NCBI GenBank assembly: GCA_034440615.1
Contig: JAOTOM010005102.1
Coordinates: 434,001-498,000, forward strand
Origin: Ashinkailepas kermadecensis
Taxonomy: Eukaryota; Arthropoda; Thecostraca; Neolepadidae
Length of the DNA: 64,000 nucleotides
Direction of reading: 5' to 3'
Shown: positions 24,969 to 37,900 of the stretch, in pieces
Layout of the letters: every line of letters starts with the position of its first letter
Numbering within the stretch: the first letter of the stretch is position 1
Notes under the pieces: model-generated
The model's database searches: none
What the model saw: the letters and a program-made list of their open reading frames with translations, nothing else
What the model was told of the DNA's origin: nothing
Translations under genes and position numbers: made by a program

Positions 24969-27091
24969 ATGTGCCGCTTCAACGCATGCTGTGCGAAAAC
25001 GGCCGAGCGGATTTCGCTCAAATTTTCACACGTGATTCGCCGGTACGGGGGAAAGATTATGGCGGTGGTTTCGGGTTGCGCGTGTCACGTGCGCACGTGC
25101 CACGTGCCGTCAACTGGGGTCATGTCGAAATCAGTTAGCCAGGGCCACAGCATATACCACAGGTCGCACGAATGTGAAACTTTGTGCAAACACGCGCCCC
25201 ACAGGGAACTGCGTGCTTTTGTGGTCGGCGGCCGGGTGCGCCGTACCGTGCGACCGCCAGGCGCGTGCATCTGTTTTGAGTTGGGCACCTACGAGCTGAG
25301 ACCGGCGTGTACTAGAGCCATCAAATTTGGTGGACAGGTATCCCGCCACATGGGCTATCCGGCAATGTACCATTTGTAGGGGTGGGCGAAGCGTAGCGCG
25401 TGCTATGCGCTCCGATTCGAGCGACGCCTCCACTCCTGTTTAACATGGGGCTGAGACTTCTCCCGACGAAAAACGCCACCGCCTTCATATTGGCGCCCGG
25501 CTCGGCTCACATCGTGGTGAACGAGGGCATGTGTCACACCACGTGAAAGCCCACAGTGTTGGCTACCCTTTGGGCACAATTTCCGTGCGATCGAGGCAAT
25601 GTGCTGCACGTGAGCGACACCGATGTGATGGGAGAACAGGTTGCACCGAAATCTTCTGTTGTCAATTGGTTTAGCGTGTAAAACGTGGATTTTTACGTCC
25701 GAATATGATCAATTTTCGTGCGCCGAATCGGCTCGGTTTCAACCGGCATAGCTCGCAAACCAATGGGCCGATCGACACCAAACCGACACCACGGTGTAGC
25801 CGAGACAATCTCCAAGCGTGGCAGTGCAAACATTTTTGCCGCACGTGGCACGTGCAACCGGAGGAGGGGTGTAAAGAAAAGGTGTCCACTTTCATCGTTT
25901 TTTCACGATTGGGTCTGGTGCTGGAAAACGGATGATAGTGACGGTACGCCTTTGTTTGCATTACCCAGGTCCATGTACCGGCTACACTTTTCCCATTGAC
26001 TATCGGCACCTGCCGTGTGCCAGGGGTCAGCCATCGCGACGAGAGTGACAAGTGTCGTGACCCGTAAAACAGGCTCTGCTTTCCACCCCATCAGCGTCTC
26101 GGTCAAGTCACATTTTGAATAAACTGTGGTACGCGCGCATAGCGTCAACTGTTGTGATTGCCACGATACCTTTAGATTTTCCCCATCGAAACTACATTTC
26201 CTGCAATCAAGGCTGCCCTGAAGCATTACCAAACATCATTTTCGGGCCTCTCAACCGGCTCATTGCATCGATGGATCGGTGGATTTGCTGGAACCAACTT
26301 CATCGGTTCAAAATTATACAGGTCGCACGTGCTACCACGCCAGCCAAGCCACCATGGGAAGGATTCTACATCGGTGAATATATCTTCTGGTGTATGGAGA
26401 GATATACAGCTGTGTTATAAGGAATATAGAAGTGAAATTGAAAAAGGGCAGGGCAAATCAGATCAAATGAAGGCTGAATAGGTCAGGTCATGTCAGGTCA
26501 GGTCCTGTTAGGTTAGGTTAGGTTTGGTTGTATTGGGTTAGGTTAGGTTGTGTTGGGTTAGGCTAGGTTAATGCAGATTAGTTAATTTCGTGTTACCTCG
26601 GTTCAGATGCAACTTGGGGTTGGGGTATCCTGCACGATCTATGCATAAGCTATGCATACTTTTACGATCAATCGCTCGTGCTGCCACGCCAGCCAAGCTA
26701 CAGTGAGAAGAATTTGCTAGGTGAATGCAACTTACTCTGCATACCGGGAATTGTAGCTGTGCTATAGGAAGTATGGAAATGAAGGTAGGGTGAGAGCAGA
26801 GAAGGTCAGATCAAGATGTTTGCTTAGGTCAGGTCGTGTTAGGTTAAGGATAGGCTAGGTTAGGTTTAGTTAAGCTATGCCTGGTTAAGTTATGTTAGGT
26901 CAGATTACGTTTGACTAGGTTAGGTTATGATAAGCTAGGATACATTTGGTCAGGTTAGGTTAGGCTAGGTTAGGGTGCTTAGGTTAATGTATGGTAGCTA
27001 ATTTTTGGTACCTCAATTAAAATCTGCTGGGGGAGGGGACATGGGGGTGGGTGTAATCTCCACTGTGTATGCGTTAGCTATGCATTGAGGT
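24787..27091 (+). repeat. array unit U10 (tail type Y)
   Basis: Full unit; its microsatellite is almost purely GTCT (about 24,934-24,967). It ends at a junction where the next unit should begin with the hairpin but does not. Confidence 0.88.
24822..25379 (+). other. conserved short frame in the unit core (doubtful coding, representative)
   Basis: The longest example of a frame found in every full unit: about 185 codons here, while elsewhere only its last ~115 codons have their own start (for example 5,116-5,463, 9,773-10,120 and 22,716-23,063). The N-terminal part runs through the microsatellite (Ser-Val-Cys repeats) and the rest is Cys/Arg/His-rich, without a recognisable domain. Open frames also exist on the opposite strand over the same bases, and U7 has a frameshift. 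I regard it as an artefact of high nucleotide identity, not a gene, but it is recorded because it is open in nearly all copies. Confidence 0.25.
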
Positions 27092-27432
27092 AGCTATCAT
27101 TGAGGAGGCGCTACCACGCCAGCCAAGCTCCCGTGGGAAATATTTTATATAGGTGAATATATTGTATGGTGCATGGAGAGATATACAGCTGTGTTATCAG
27201 GAATATAGAAATGAAATTGGAAAAGGGCAGGGCAAATCAGATCAAATGAGGTCTGCTTACGTCAGGTCATGTCAGGTCAGGTCATGATAGGTTAGGCTAG
27301 GTTTGGTGGTATTTGGTTAGGTTGGGTGGGGTAGGGTTGGGTTAGGTTAAGTTCGGTTAGTGCAGATTCATTATTTTCGTGTTGGGTTGGGTCGGGTTGG
27401 GTTAGGTTATGTTCGGTTAGTGCAGATTAATT
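27092..27432 (+). repeat. array unit U11, internally deleted, left part
   Basis: At about 27,092 the sequence jumps from the unit end (GCATTGAGGTA) straight into the CACGCCAGCCAAGC module, so hairpins, microsatellite and core are missing. A ~60-bp duplication around GTTCGGTTAGTGCAGATT (27,350-27,430) follows. The unit is then broken by the 14.9-kb insertion and its remainder resumes at 42,385. Confidence 0.8.
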
Positions 27433-28415
27433 GGTGACATATCAGAATGTCCACAGCTCGTAATGTCCACAGCTCGCAGTGTCCACAAATTCATAATGTC
27501 CACAGCTCATAGTGTCCACAGGTCACAATGTCCACACGTTCATAACTCCCACAAATCACAATGTGCACAGCTCATAATGTCCACAGGTCATAATGTCCAC
27601 AGCTCGCAATGTCCACAGGTCATAACGTCCACAGCTCACAGTGTCCACAGCTCGTAAGTACCACAAGCTCACAACGTCCACAAGTTCATAATGTCCACGA
27701 ATTCATAATATCAACGCGTTTGTAATGTCCACAGGTCATAGTGTCCACGAGCTCATAACGTCCACACGCTCATTGCGTTCACAGTTCATAATGTCCACAG
27801 CTCATAATGTCCACAGTTCATATTGTCCACAGCTTATAATATCCACAGCTCACGACTTCCACAGCTCGTAATGTCCACAGTTCGTAATGTCCACAGGTCA
27901 CAATACCCACAAGTTCATAATGTCCACAGTTCATAATGTCCACAGGTCACAATGTCCACACCGTGTCCGCGAAAATATGCTCCGTGAAATCATTTTCGAC
28001 CTTATCGTACTGGCGTGGCAAACCGGCAAATTTAGAGACCTCTAGTTCAACTCTAGTGAACAGATGGCAGGTCGATGAGTTCGTGCAAAATGCGGCAGGC
28101 CGAGGAATTCATACCAGACTGTGACTTGTGATCCAAATTGGATATTTTTGTACTTTGGTTTTGAGCCTGACATGTTTAGTCCTTATCGATGGATCATAAA
28201 TCGACCGACTATTGTCACTAACTTCTTAAATAAAATGTGATCGAGTGTAGACCCATTGGTAGCTTTCCGATTCTCCTTCATATTGGTGGGGCGATCAAGA
28301 AGTCGACCCGCTAACTTTTTGTTTCTAAACCGAATGGCATGAAATCTAGTGGGCATTATTGACGCCTGGGGACCTGTTCACGCTGAAAGATTCAAGATAA
28401 TATCTCTTATGGAAT
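27433..28415 (+). repeat. left inverted arm of the giant element
   Basis: 17-bp minisatellite (to ~27,965), then about 450 bp of single-copy sequence. Islands shared with the right arm in reverse complement include AACAGATGGCAGGTCGAT (28,058), TTTTGAGCCTGAC and the GACCCGCTAACTT block. Similarity fades near 28,415. Confidence 0.82.
27446..27965 (+). repeat. 17-bp minisatellite, left arm (about 30 copies)
   Basis: Consensus AATGTCCACAGCTCATA with frequent variation in the last six bases (GTTCAT, GGTCAT, GCTCGT). There is no spacer structure, so it is not CRISPR-like. Confidence 0.92.
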
Positions 28416-29960
28416 GTAAGTTGCGAAATGGTTATTACGAACATCTACGGGAATCCACAAGCGTTTACGGGAAATTACGAATGTGCCAGGGCCATTGCCA
28501 AAGTCTGCTGCACCTTTGAACGTTTGCGGTCCTTTATGTACGTCCACGGGCTCTAACGAACGTCTACACCAATACAACTAAATGTTAGCAAAAAATGAGT
28601 GAACAAACACAGTAAAATGCATAATTAACCAAATGCTTCGTAAACATCCCCACTCCTATAGCTCGGATGTATAGTTTTTCGAAGACAAATATATCAATAT
28701 CTCTCTTCAACGAGTCAAAATGCCGACCACGATCACAACCGAAGAATAACAGACACATAGGTAAGCACGCCATACGCGATTACTGCCCACATTTTCGTGC
28801 GCCTTTGGAGTGGACAAAACTAATCTTCCGATGCAGAAATATTGGTGAGCAATATTTTAACAGCGGTTCCTCTTCTGACGCCACAGGCACACACAATTCA
28901 CAAAAGTTGAAACACGCCTTTAGCGCGATAAAATGTATGAAGCCTCCGGAGACCCAATACCACGTTGGTTGGAAATTAAGGTTGGGATAGCAGTCAGGGA
29001 GTTCGAACAGAAAGGCGAAGGGATAAAATGATAAATGCATATTTTAGGTAGATTCGGTTAGATTAGAAACGGTTATGCAACATTTACCGGAAAGGTGTGC
29101 TAGGATACTTTTGCGGTGCTGTTAGATCTTCCACAAAATGTTGTCACTCCCCAGACACAAATAACACGTTGAGGTCATCCTGTGCTACTGACCTAGTGTC
29201 CCACTGACACTGGAAGTGATATTTAGCGCCGAAAGGCCATCATAGGTCGTTGGCCTAAGCTCACTCTGAGATCAGCCATTCATATGTTGCACATTAGCAA
29301 CGTCTTGCAACGATCTCATCGTTAACCTAGTTGTATGGGTACCGGCAAAGAACCGGCGCGTTTGACTGGTGCCGGCACCGGTATCGAATTTCGGACAATT
29401 TCGGTCAACATTTCCTGGTAGCGGCAAAGTACCAGCATTGTCAGCCCGGCCACCACTCCGATACCGCGGGCACTATTTCGGTACCGGTTGCCGCAACTGT
29501 TGTACTAAAATTTTACATTACGTTTGTGAATGTGGTTGGCGTTGAGATACGCCAGGTATATAACATTATCATATATTAATTGTATTACAACATTATTATA
29601 ATATTTCCGGGATATTATATACGCCGTCATAGCCGCCGGTGTATACCCAGAGATAGGTATAGGAACATTGGCTAAGACATAGGCAGGGGGGACCGTGGGC
29701 ACCATGGCACCCGCCCCCCCAAACACTTTTCGTGAAAGCTTAACATTAACCCCATGGCGATGTGCATCTAAGAATCGAACCCAAAAGGCCAAGTTGTAAA
29801 CAGCGAAGCAGGGTTTCTGAGGTTGGATAATTCCCCTGTCATTGACAGAACTCACGTGTCGGACCCCCACCCTCCACGCAACGGTGTCGCAAAGATAATC
29901 AAACCGAAACAACATTTAATAATAATCAGAATTAATGTGTTAATTAACGACGTTTTCAAT
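28416..29960. other. giant-element interior, no gene recognised
   Basis: Short frames only. 28,470-28,570 has degenerate ACGAACGTCTACGGG-like repeats. 29,150-29,260 has AGGTCAT and GACCT motifs like those inside the MITE at 38,775. 29,334-29,500 is rich in CCGGTA/GGTACCGG palindromic words. Confidence 0.5.
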
Positions 29961-29962
29961 TG

Positions 29963-30165
29963 CAATGGTTATTTAGCGTAGGCATCTCTCACGCCGTGCC
30001 CGCGAGGGGACAGGTCCTGCAGTTGGTAGCGGGATTCGAACCCACACAATATGGGGCACGGCCGTGAACAAAACAACAGTTGATGCATGTGCGCAAACGT
30101 GTAGACAACATTCGGTGCTAAATACAGGCTCACAAGCGTTGCTGGCACCTGGCCCGGGTTTCCCC
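29963..30165 (-). repeat. tRNA-related SINE-like fragment
   Basis: The minus strand carries a good pol III B box (GGGTTCGAATCCCGC, near 30,023-30,040) followed by a ~70-bp body ending GCCTACGCTAAATAACC. A convincing A box is not visible upstream, so this is a decayed or atypical copy; a tRNA gene is excluded by the missing cloverleaf. Confidence 0.4.
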
Positions 30166-30486
30166 ATGTAATTATATGACCCATTGACCCACCACTCATG
30201 AGAAGCGACACAATTACCGTTTTCTTAAAACTCGACTTTGCGCCTATCCCCTAACCACATTCCATTCTCGCGTTCCGAGCACGCTGGACACACCCGACGA
30301 CACTCCGTTGACCTCAGCCTTTTACTGGGGCTGCATATACTACATCTAGCTTGCCCGCCACTTGCAGCATTTTGCTGGCTGGAGTAAGTTCATGATGAAC
30401 CTCATATAGCAAACAAGCCACTCGCCAATGCAAGTCATCGTTTCTCGCGTGACCGCTAACTTATCCATAAGTTAGTTTCGTGTTGG

Positions 30487-32614
<2,128 letters not shown>

Positions 32615-32615
<1 letters not shown>

Positions 32616-34003
32616 TCTCATAGTGTGCACAGAATAAAACATGACCTTCAATACACCAGGAGGTACTGAGTTTGAATGCAAGAACAATGACATAGGTTAT
32701 ATTATAGTACTCAACGTTTCGGACAGTTGCCAGCGTCAGGAGTGATGCTCTAAAAAATGGATAACGGCAAAACCCGTGACAAAATACACGTGAAGTACAG
32801 AAAAATATCCTCAGTGCTGCAGACACTCACAAAAACTCACAACGAACCACAAATAGGGAAGTATTATCCACCGGCACATCATTAAGTCAAAGCAGATAAC
32901 CTACTCTAAATCGTACTGGAAAAAGCTGGAACCGGAAACAAAGCCAGGCGTTCAGTATTAAATCCTCTCTGAGGGAGAGTGAGTTAAATCTATTTTAAAG
33001 CCCATATTTCCTCAGGGTACCTGTGCAATCAGATAACCTACTCGTAAATGAGCCGGAAACATTGTTGGGTGTCTAGTACTAAATTATCGCTGAGAAAGTA
33101 TGAGCCGGAAATATATTTAGGCCAATATCTCCTCATGCCACCTTAACAATCAGATAACCTGGTACTAATCCCTCAGAGAGGATTTAGTACTAAACGTATG
33201 GCTTTGTTTCCGGTTACAGCTTGTTTACAGTGTGATTTAGAGTAGGTTATCTGTTTTGATTTAGAGGTGTGCCGGTGGATAATGTTTTACTATTTGTGGT
33301 TCGTTGTGAGTTTTTGTAATTGTCTGTAGCACTGAGGAGGCTTTTCTATATTCCACGTGTATGTTGTCACGGGTTTTGCCGTTTTAATTTTTTTTTAAAC
33401 ATCACTCCTGACCAAGGTTATATAAACAAGATAGAATATTCCGCTCGAAAAAGGGGTGCGAGACATTAGTGCCCAAAAAGCACTGGATGACATCATCCGG
33501 CTTGCATATGTGCTGACTATCCGAGGTTGCGATTCAGCATTGTCTATGGTTGCCATTATGGAGCATTGTTATGGTAATAGGTGAAGTCCTAAATGAAATA
33601 GATAAAGTCCCAGCAGACGTTCGGAATGCAAATACAAAAAGAAAGGAATGCGTTGATATCGCCGGATGTTGCGCAATTTTTGAGACTTTTAACTGTAATA
33701 ATCACATCCGCCACCGCTCCGCACTATCATGTCAGCCAGGCTGCGAGTTAGTTTACATCGTTGAGATCGGTTGCTATAGTTCTACACACTGTACGCCGTC
33801 TGACGTCACAAGTATTGGCCAATGTGCCCCACTTTTGCTTGTGTTATACAGCCGGAATTCACCCCCCCCCCCCCCTGCTCCTGACGCTGGCCACTGACCG
33901 AAACGTTCAGTACTATAATATAACGTGTGTCATTGTTCTTGCATTCGAACTCAGTACCTCCTGATATATTGAAGGTCGTGTTTTATTATGTGCACAATAT
34001 GTC
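32615..34003. repeat. palindromic foldback element with ~330-bp arms
   Basis: The left arm (about 32,615-32,970) matches, in reverse complement, the right arm, which is split into 33,160-33,412 and 33,878-34,003 by a later insertion. Shared landmarks: GTGCACAGAATAAAAC against its complement at ~33,990, AACGGCAAAACCCGTGACA against 33,366-33,384, and ATTATCCACCGGCACA against ~33,270. The centre has three CAGATAACCT-headed repeats of about 115-135 bp (32,895, 33,031, 33,152). No coding capacity; probably a non-autonomous transposon. Confidence 0.75.
33413..33877. mobile_element. hAT-type non-autonomous insertion in the foldback's right arm
   Basis: The 465-bp insertion is flanked by direct repeats CTCCTGAC (33,405-33,412 and 33,878-33,885). 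The left arm of the same foldback gives the uninterrupted site. Ends CAAGGTTATATAAAC and C-run + TG match the MITE at 17,006 (CAAGGCTATAGAAC ... C-run TG), so the two look like relatives. Confidence 0.75.
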
Positions 34004-35400
34004 TAAACCCCAGGAACATCTTAGGGACATTCTTCGCCGTATTAAAACCATCTCGATCATCCAAACTGCTGCGCAGTGCGGATGCGACCGAACTATGTCT
34101 CAAAATTGCGGAGTTAACTTGAATTTCATGTTGGTTAGCAAGCTGTAAAACAACTGACGGAATTTAATTACTATATCAAATAACCAACCCTGACAGTGGC
34201 TGACACTTTCCACAGCAGGTCGATGCTCATGTGCCTTGCATATAGTGCCATGTATTTGAAGAGGTATTGCAACGATGTTTTTTATTCGAAAGTTGAAAAC
34301 CTATAATTATTGTTCAAATCAGGTATTTTGTTCCCAGTCAAACCCATCAAGACTCTGGCTACGATTGGCGACTCAACTACTCCTACTCCGACTCCAACAA
34401 TTTTTCAAGTGAGTCGACTTCACCATAAAGCCGCCAAATTTTGGCTGATTTCTGAGTCAATTCATACTCCGATCGGAATCAAGAACAAGCCTAGTAAAAA
34501 AATTACATGATGTGCTTTTTAAATGTACATCGAAATCACCTGTTGACTTTAACGTCCTAAACAAACTTTGCAGAGATGTTGCGGCGAGTACATGACTGAG
34601 GAAATAATGGTACCACGCGATAGCTCGTACTTGTACCTGCGCCACTTTAAGTATTAGCTCATTAGATCCAATTGGCCCAAATAATGCAATAGACGTTATG
34701 ATTCGGGGTATAAATTCGCGCGCCAGTCATGTTATATATAAAGCTGCGCTACTTTTGTTGTCTCTGCTGAAGTGTTAAAAAGAAATGCCGAAAAATAACG
34801 CAACTTTGGACGGAGCTGCATGATTTAAGTGGCCAAATCCAAGAAGAGTAAGCATTTATGATAAGTGTTCTGACGTGATATTTTACGTTCCGCGTCAAAT
34901 TATCTGACACAGTGGCCATGCTCCTTATCGGGAAAAAAGTACGCCTCCCGTAGCTATCGGACCTGCGTGATATGCTAAACCTGGAACCCAGTGCGCCTGG
35001 CAGTCGCTATATCACAACAGGACCGGCGTTCTGTATCCACCAGAGCACGCATGCCGCTCGAAGGCATCAACTTCGAAGGTCGAAGGCCGGTCCATAAAGT
35101 ACATTATATATGGTCTTGAAATATTTATACATTGCTGAAAACGGAAAATTGGTTCCCGACCATTCCGCACTCCACACCTGCATAAGAAGTTGCAGCTCCT
35201 TCCTCCGTCAAAAGGTGGGATCTGGATGCACCGTAGTTGGGATGAAGGAATATTTGCGAAAAGAATCATCAAGTCATGTGTGGACGTCATGGGTGCAGAA
35301 TGAAGTGGATATAATCTGTATATCACGTTTTGACGTAGATTAGGTCATATGACCGACCCTCAAATACATTTTGAGAATAAATTGAGGTGCCCCCCCCCTC
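34004..35400. other. giant-element interior, no gene recognised
   Basis: Only short frames without motifs. There is a TATATATAAAG stretch at about 34,730, and the region ends in a short C-run (35,390). Confidence 0.45.
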
Positions 35401-35525
35401 TTAACTGAGGTCGTTCCGCTGCCACTGGCAGGGGCTCTTCTTGGTTGCACTCTGTGGACACAATTAACTAGTTAATGACCAAATTTGTCAATTAGCTTTC
35501 CCGGGAATGCTGAAAATGAACCTCT

Positions 35526-35720
35526 CTAATCCTTATAATGCTTGCCTGAGTTGTTTTTAAAGATGTCCAGGGTACTGCTACTTACAATGGAGTTTGATAG
35601 CTGATTCAAATGTTCAACTACCCTGTTGGTGGAGAATGACTGTCTTAACCTTGTCCTGCTATGGTTAACTATAAGTTTAAATTGATGACCTCTAATTGCA
35701 TACTTTCTATTTGTTATTAA
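35526..35720 (-). pseudogene. C-terminus of a CR1-like LINE ORF2 (fragment)
   Basis: The minus-strand frame from about 35,720 to a TAG at 35,526-35,528 encodes the typical C-terminal block of CR1/L2-type retrotransposon ORF2: IRGHQFKLIVNHSRT, then FSTNRVVEHLNQLSNS and IFKNNSGKHYKD before the stop. In the family, the RGH..KL and F.NRVV..WN.L motifs follow the reverse transcriptase domain; here W is replaced by L. It faces the larger LINE fragment at 36,040-37,900 head to head across a TA microsatellite. Confidence 0.78.
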
Positions 35721-35800
35721 TGTTGTTCATCTTCGTATTATTATACAAAGAAAGCTAATGGTAGCCTGCATTCAAACAATCTCTGGCTTCATATATTACT

Positions 35801-35805
<5 letters not shown>

Positions 35806-35887
<82 letters not shown>
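35806..35887. repeat. (TA)n microsatellite
   Basis: About 82 bp of pure TA between two LINE fragments of opposite orientation. Confidence 0.95.
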
Positions 35888-35892
<5 letters not shown>

Positions 35893-36039
35893 GGAACGGG
35901 CATGCGCCCCATTATGAACATAAAAGAGCCCTGGCTGGGCACAGGCTCAATATCCACGGGTCGGTCTTGTCCTGGTTATTGTTTTGATGAGCCCGTAGCA
36001 CTGATGCCAACTGGGCATTAGGGTGTAGTAGGCCAAAGC

Positions 36040-37900
36040 CGGAAGGGTTGAATCCCATCAGGAGGGGCTGCGTCCCTCCTGAGATGAGATTTAAAGCACA
36101 TGTATCAGGTAAAATTAAGGATAATCTAACAAAGGTTCCAAACTTTAACAGGGCAGACTTTGATAGCATAAGAGTGACTTTAGGTGACATTAGATGGGAA
36201 GAAATGTTCTGCAATTTGAATGCCTGCGAAATGTGGGAAAAATTCAAGTCTTACTTAAGGGAAGCTCAGATGAGACATGTGCCCCAAAAGCAAAGGCACA
36301 AAATACAAGTAGGAAAGCCGGCATCGCTTACACCAGATTTGAACAGAGCAATTAAGGCTAAGAAGGATGCATTTAGAATGTTGAAGGAAGCTTCAACTAT
36401 CATAAATCTAAGGAGGTATCAAAAAGCTAGAGATTCTGTAAAGCAGAAAACCAGAGCAGAAAAGCGAGCAAAAGAATTGGACTTGGCTAGAAACTGTAAT
36501 GGAGATAGCAAAAAGTTCTTTAATTTTACAAGCTGAGTAAAGTTTCTAGCACAGTGGGTCCACTGGAGGTGAACAACACTATATTGAGTGAGGATGTTGA
36601 GATGGTTGAGAAGCTCAGCAAACAGTTTAAATCAGTATTTACAGTGAAAGATATGACCAATCTGCCAGCCGTAGATCATGGGTCAGTGACAGGGGATAGG
36701 ATAAGTGATGTTGACTTGATTGATAGTGATGTTGTTCTCAATCATATCAGGAAAATAAAGTCAAACAATGCAGCAGGACCTGCTGAAATTTATGCTAGGC
36801 TACTGCGTGAAGCTGAAAAGGAACTGGCAATTCCACTTAGTGTAATATTTTGTAGATCAGTTTCACGAAATGAAATTCCAGAAGATTGGAAAATGGCAAA
36901 TGTAGTTCCAATTTTCCAGGAAGGCGAAAGAGGGAAAGTTGAGAACTATAGACCCGTAAAAATATTACACTAAGGCTGTCCCACATCCATAGGCTGCAAG
37001 ATACTTGAATCAATTATCAAGGATATAATGGTTAGTTTTCTGGAGGGAGACCGATTGATTCAAGATTATCAGCATGAGTTTAGAAAAGGTCGATCATGTC
37101 TCAAAAATATCTTGGACTTCTTTAATTTTGCTACAGACCAGTTTGATCGATGACATCAGGTTGATGTAGCATGTCTTGATTTCAGTAAGGCCTTTGATAA
37201 GGTGCCCCATAAACGGTTAATATGCAGTTTCCGGTCCATGGTATTGCAGGTAGCCTTCTAAAATGGATAGAGTTATGGCTTTCAGACAGGCAGCAGAGAG
37301 TGATGCTAAATGGTACAAAGTCATCATGGCAAGACGTCCTAAGTGGAGTCCCCCAGGGGTCAGTACTGGGACCACTATCGTTCATTATATTTGTACATAA
37401 CATCGAAAGTGGCCTAAGCAGTATGGTTTTGAAATTTGCCGATGATTTAGAAGGTCTTTAGGGCAATCACAGGGCAAAATGAGGGCCTCACTACAGAGGG
37501 ACTTGGATGAGCTGGTGAAGTGGTCTGAAAAGTGACAAATGAAATTTAACTTTGATAAGTGTAAAATCATACATGTAGGTAGACAGCATATCAGGGATCC
37601 ATACTTGATGGGTGGCCAAGTACTAGCTGTGACTCAACAGGAGAAGGATTTAGGTGTTATTTTGCGCACAAAATTGGAGGCATCAGAGCAGACTAAAGAA
37701 GCTAGGAAAAGAGCACTAAGAAGGCTTGGGGAAATAAATAGGAATGTATCGTACACAAGTGAAGAAATCATCAGGCAGCTTTACTGTGCCTATGTCAGGC
37801 CGCATTTGGAATACTGTGTCCAAGCTTGGTCCCCTAGCTACGAAAAAGATTGTTGGCTTCTAGAGAGAGTGCAAAAGAGGGCTACACAAATGGTTAGTGG
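36040..37900 (+). pseudogene. CR1-like non-LTR retrotransposon ORF2, internal fragment, disabled
   Basis: A decayed reverse transcriptase frame in several pieces. 36,048-36,536 is the linker upstream of RT. 36,554-36,973 has NHIRKIKSNNAAGPAEIY, PEDWKMANVVPIF and ENYRPVKIL (RT N-terminal blocks). About 37,155-37,215 gives ACLDFSKAFDKVPHKRL (motif A). 37,336-37,405 gives SGVPQGSVLGPLSFIIF (motif B), then FADD at ~37,440 (catalytic motif C). 37,539-37,890 gives FNFDKCKIIHVGR, EKDLGVIL and LYCAYVRPHLEYCVQAWSP (thumb). In-frame stops at 36,534, 36,971, ~37,151 and ~37,533 and frame changes kill it. Endonuclease domain and natural 3' end are absent; it stops abruptly after RATQMVSG. Confidence 0.9.

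Larger units (their letters stand above)
1100..27432 (+). repeat. tandem array of ~2.3-kb satellite-like units with telomere-like tails
   Basis: The landmark GATTTTGAACAC recurs at 2555, 4867, 7213, 9526, 11825, 14640, 17846, 20159, 22471 and 24787, always on the same strand, giving spacings of 2312, 2346, 2313, 2299, 2815, 3206, 2313, 2312 and 2316 bp. Order within a unit: foldback hairpin, second hairpin (TGACGTCA at its tip), GT/GTCT microsatellite, GC-rich core of about 1.5 kb, a module starting near CACGCCAGCCAAGC, then a TTAGG/TTTGG-rich tail that often contains a second, diverged copy of that module. Cores are near-identical by eye, which implies homogenisation by unequal exchange or conversion. 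The small frames found in every unit are treated as by-products of repeat conservation. The whole could be subtelomeric, but no terminal telomere is seen. Confidence 0.93.

Noticed and set aside
27446..27965. CRISPR-like array
   Set aside because: 17-bp head-to-tail units with no spacers, in an arthropod-type genome; the 38-bp array at 47,926 was rejected for the same reason.
28667..29040. Overlapping frames on both strands
   Set aside because: Similar length on each strand over the same bases, no recognisable domain.
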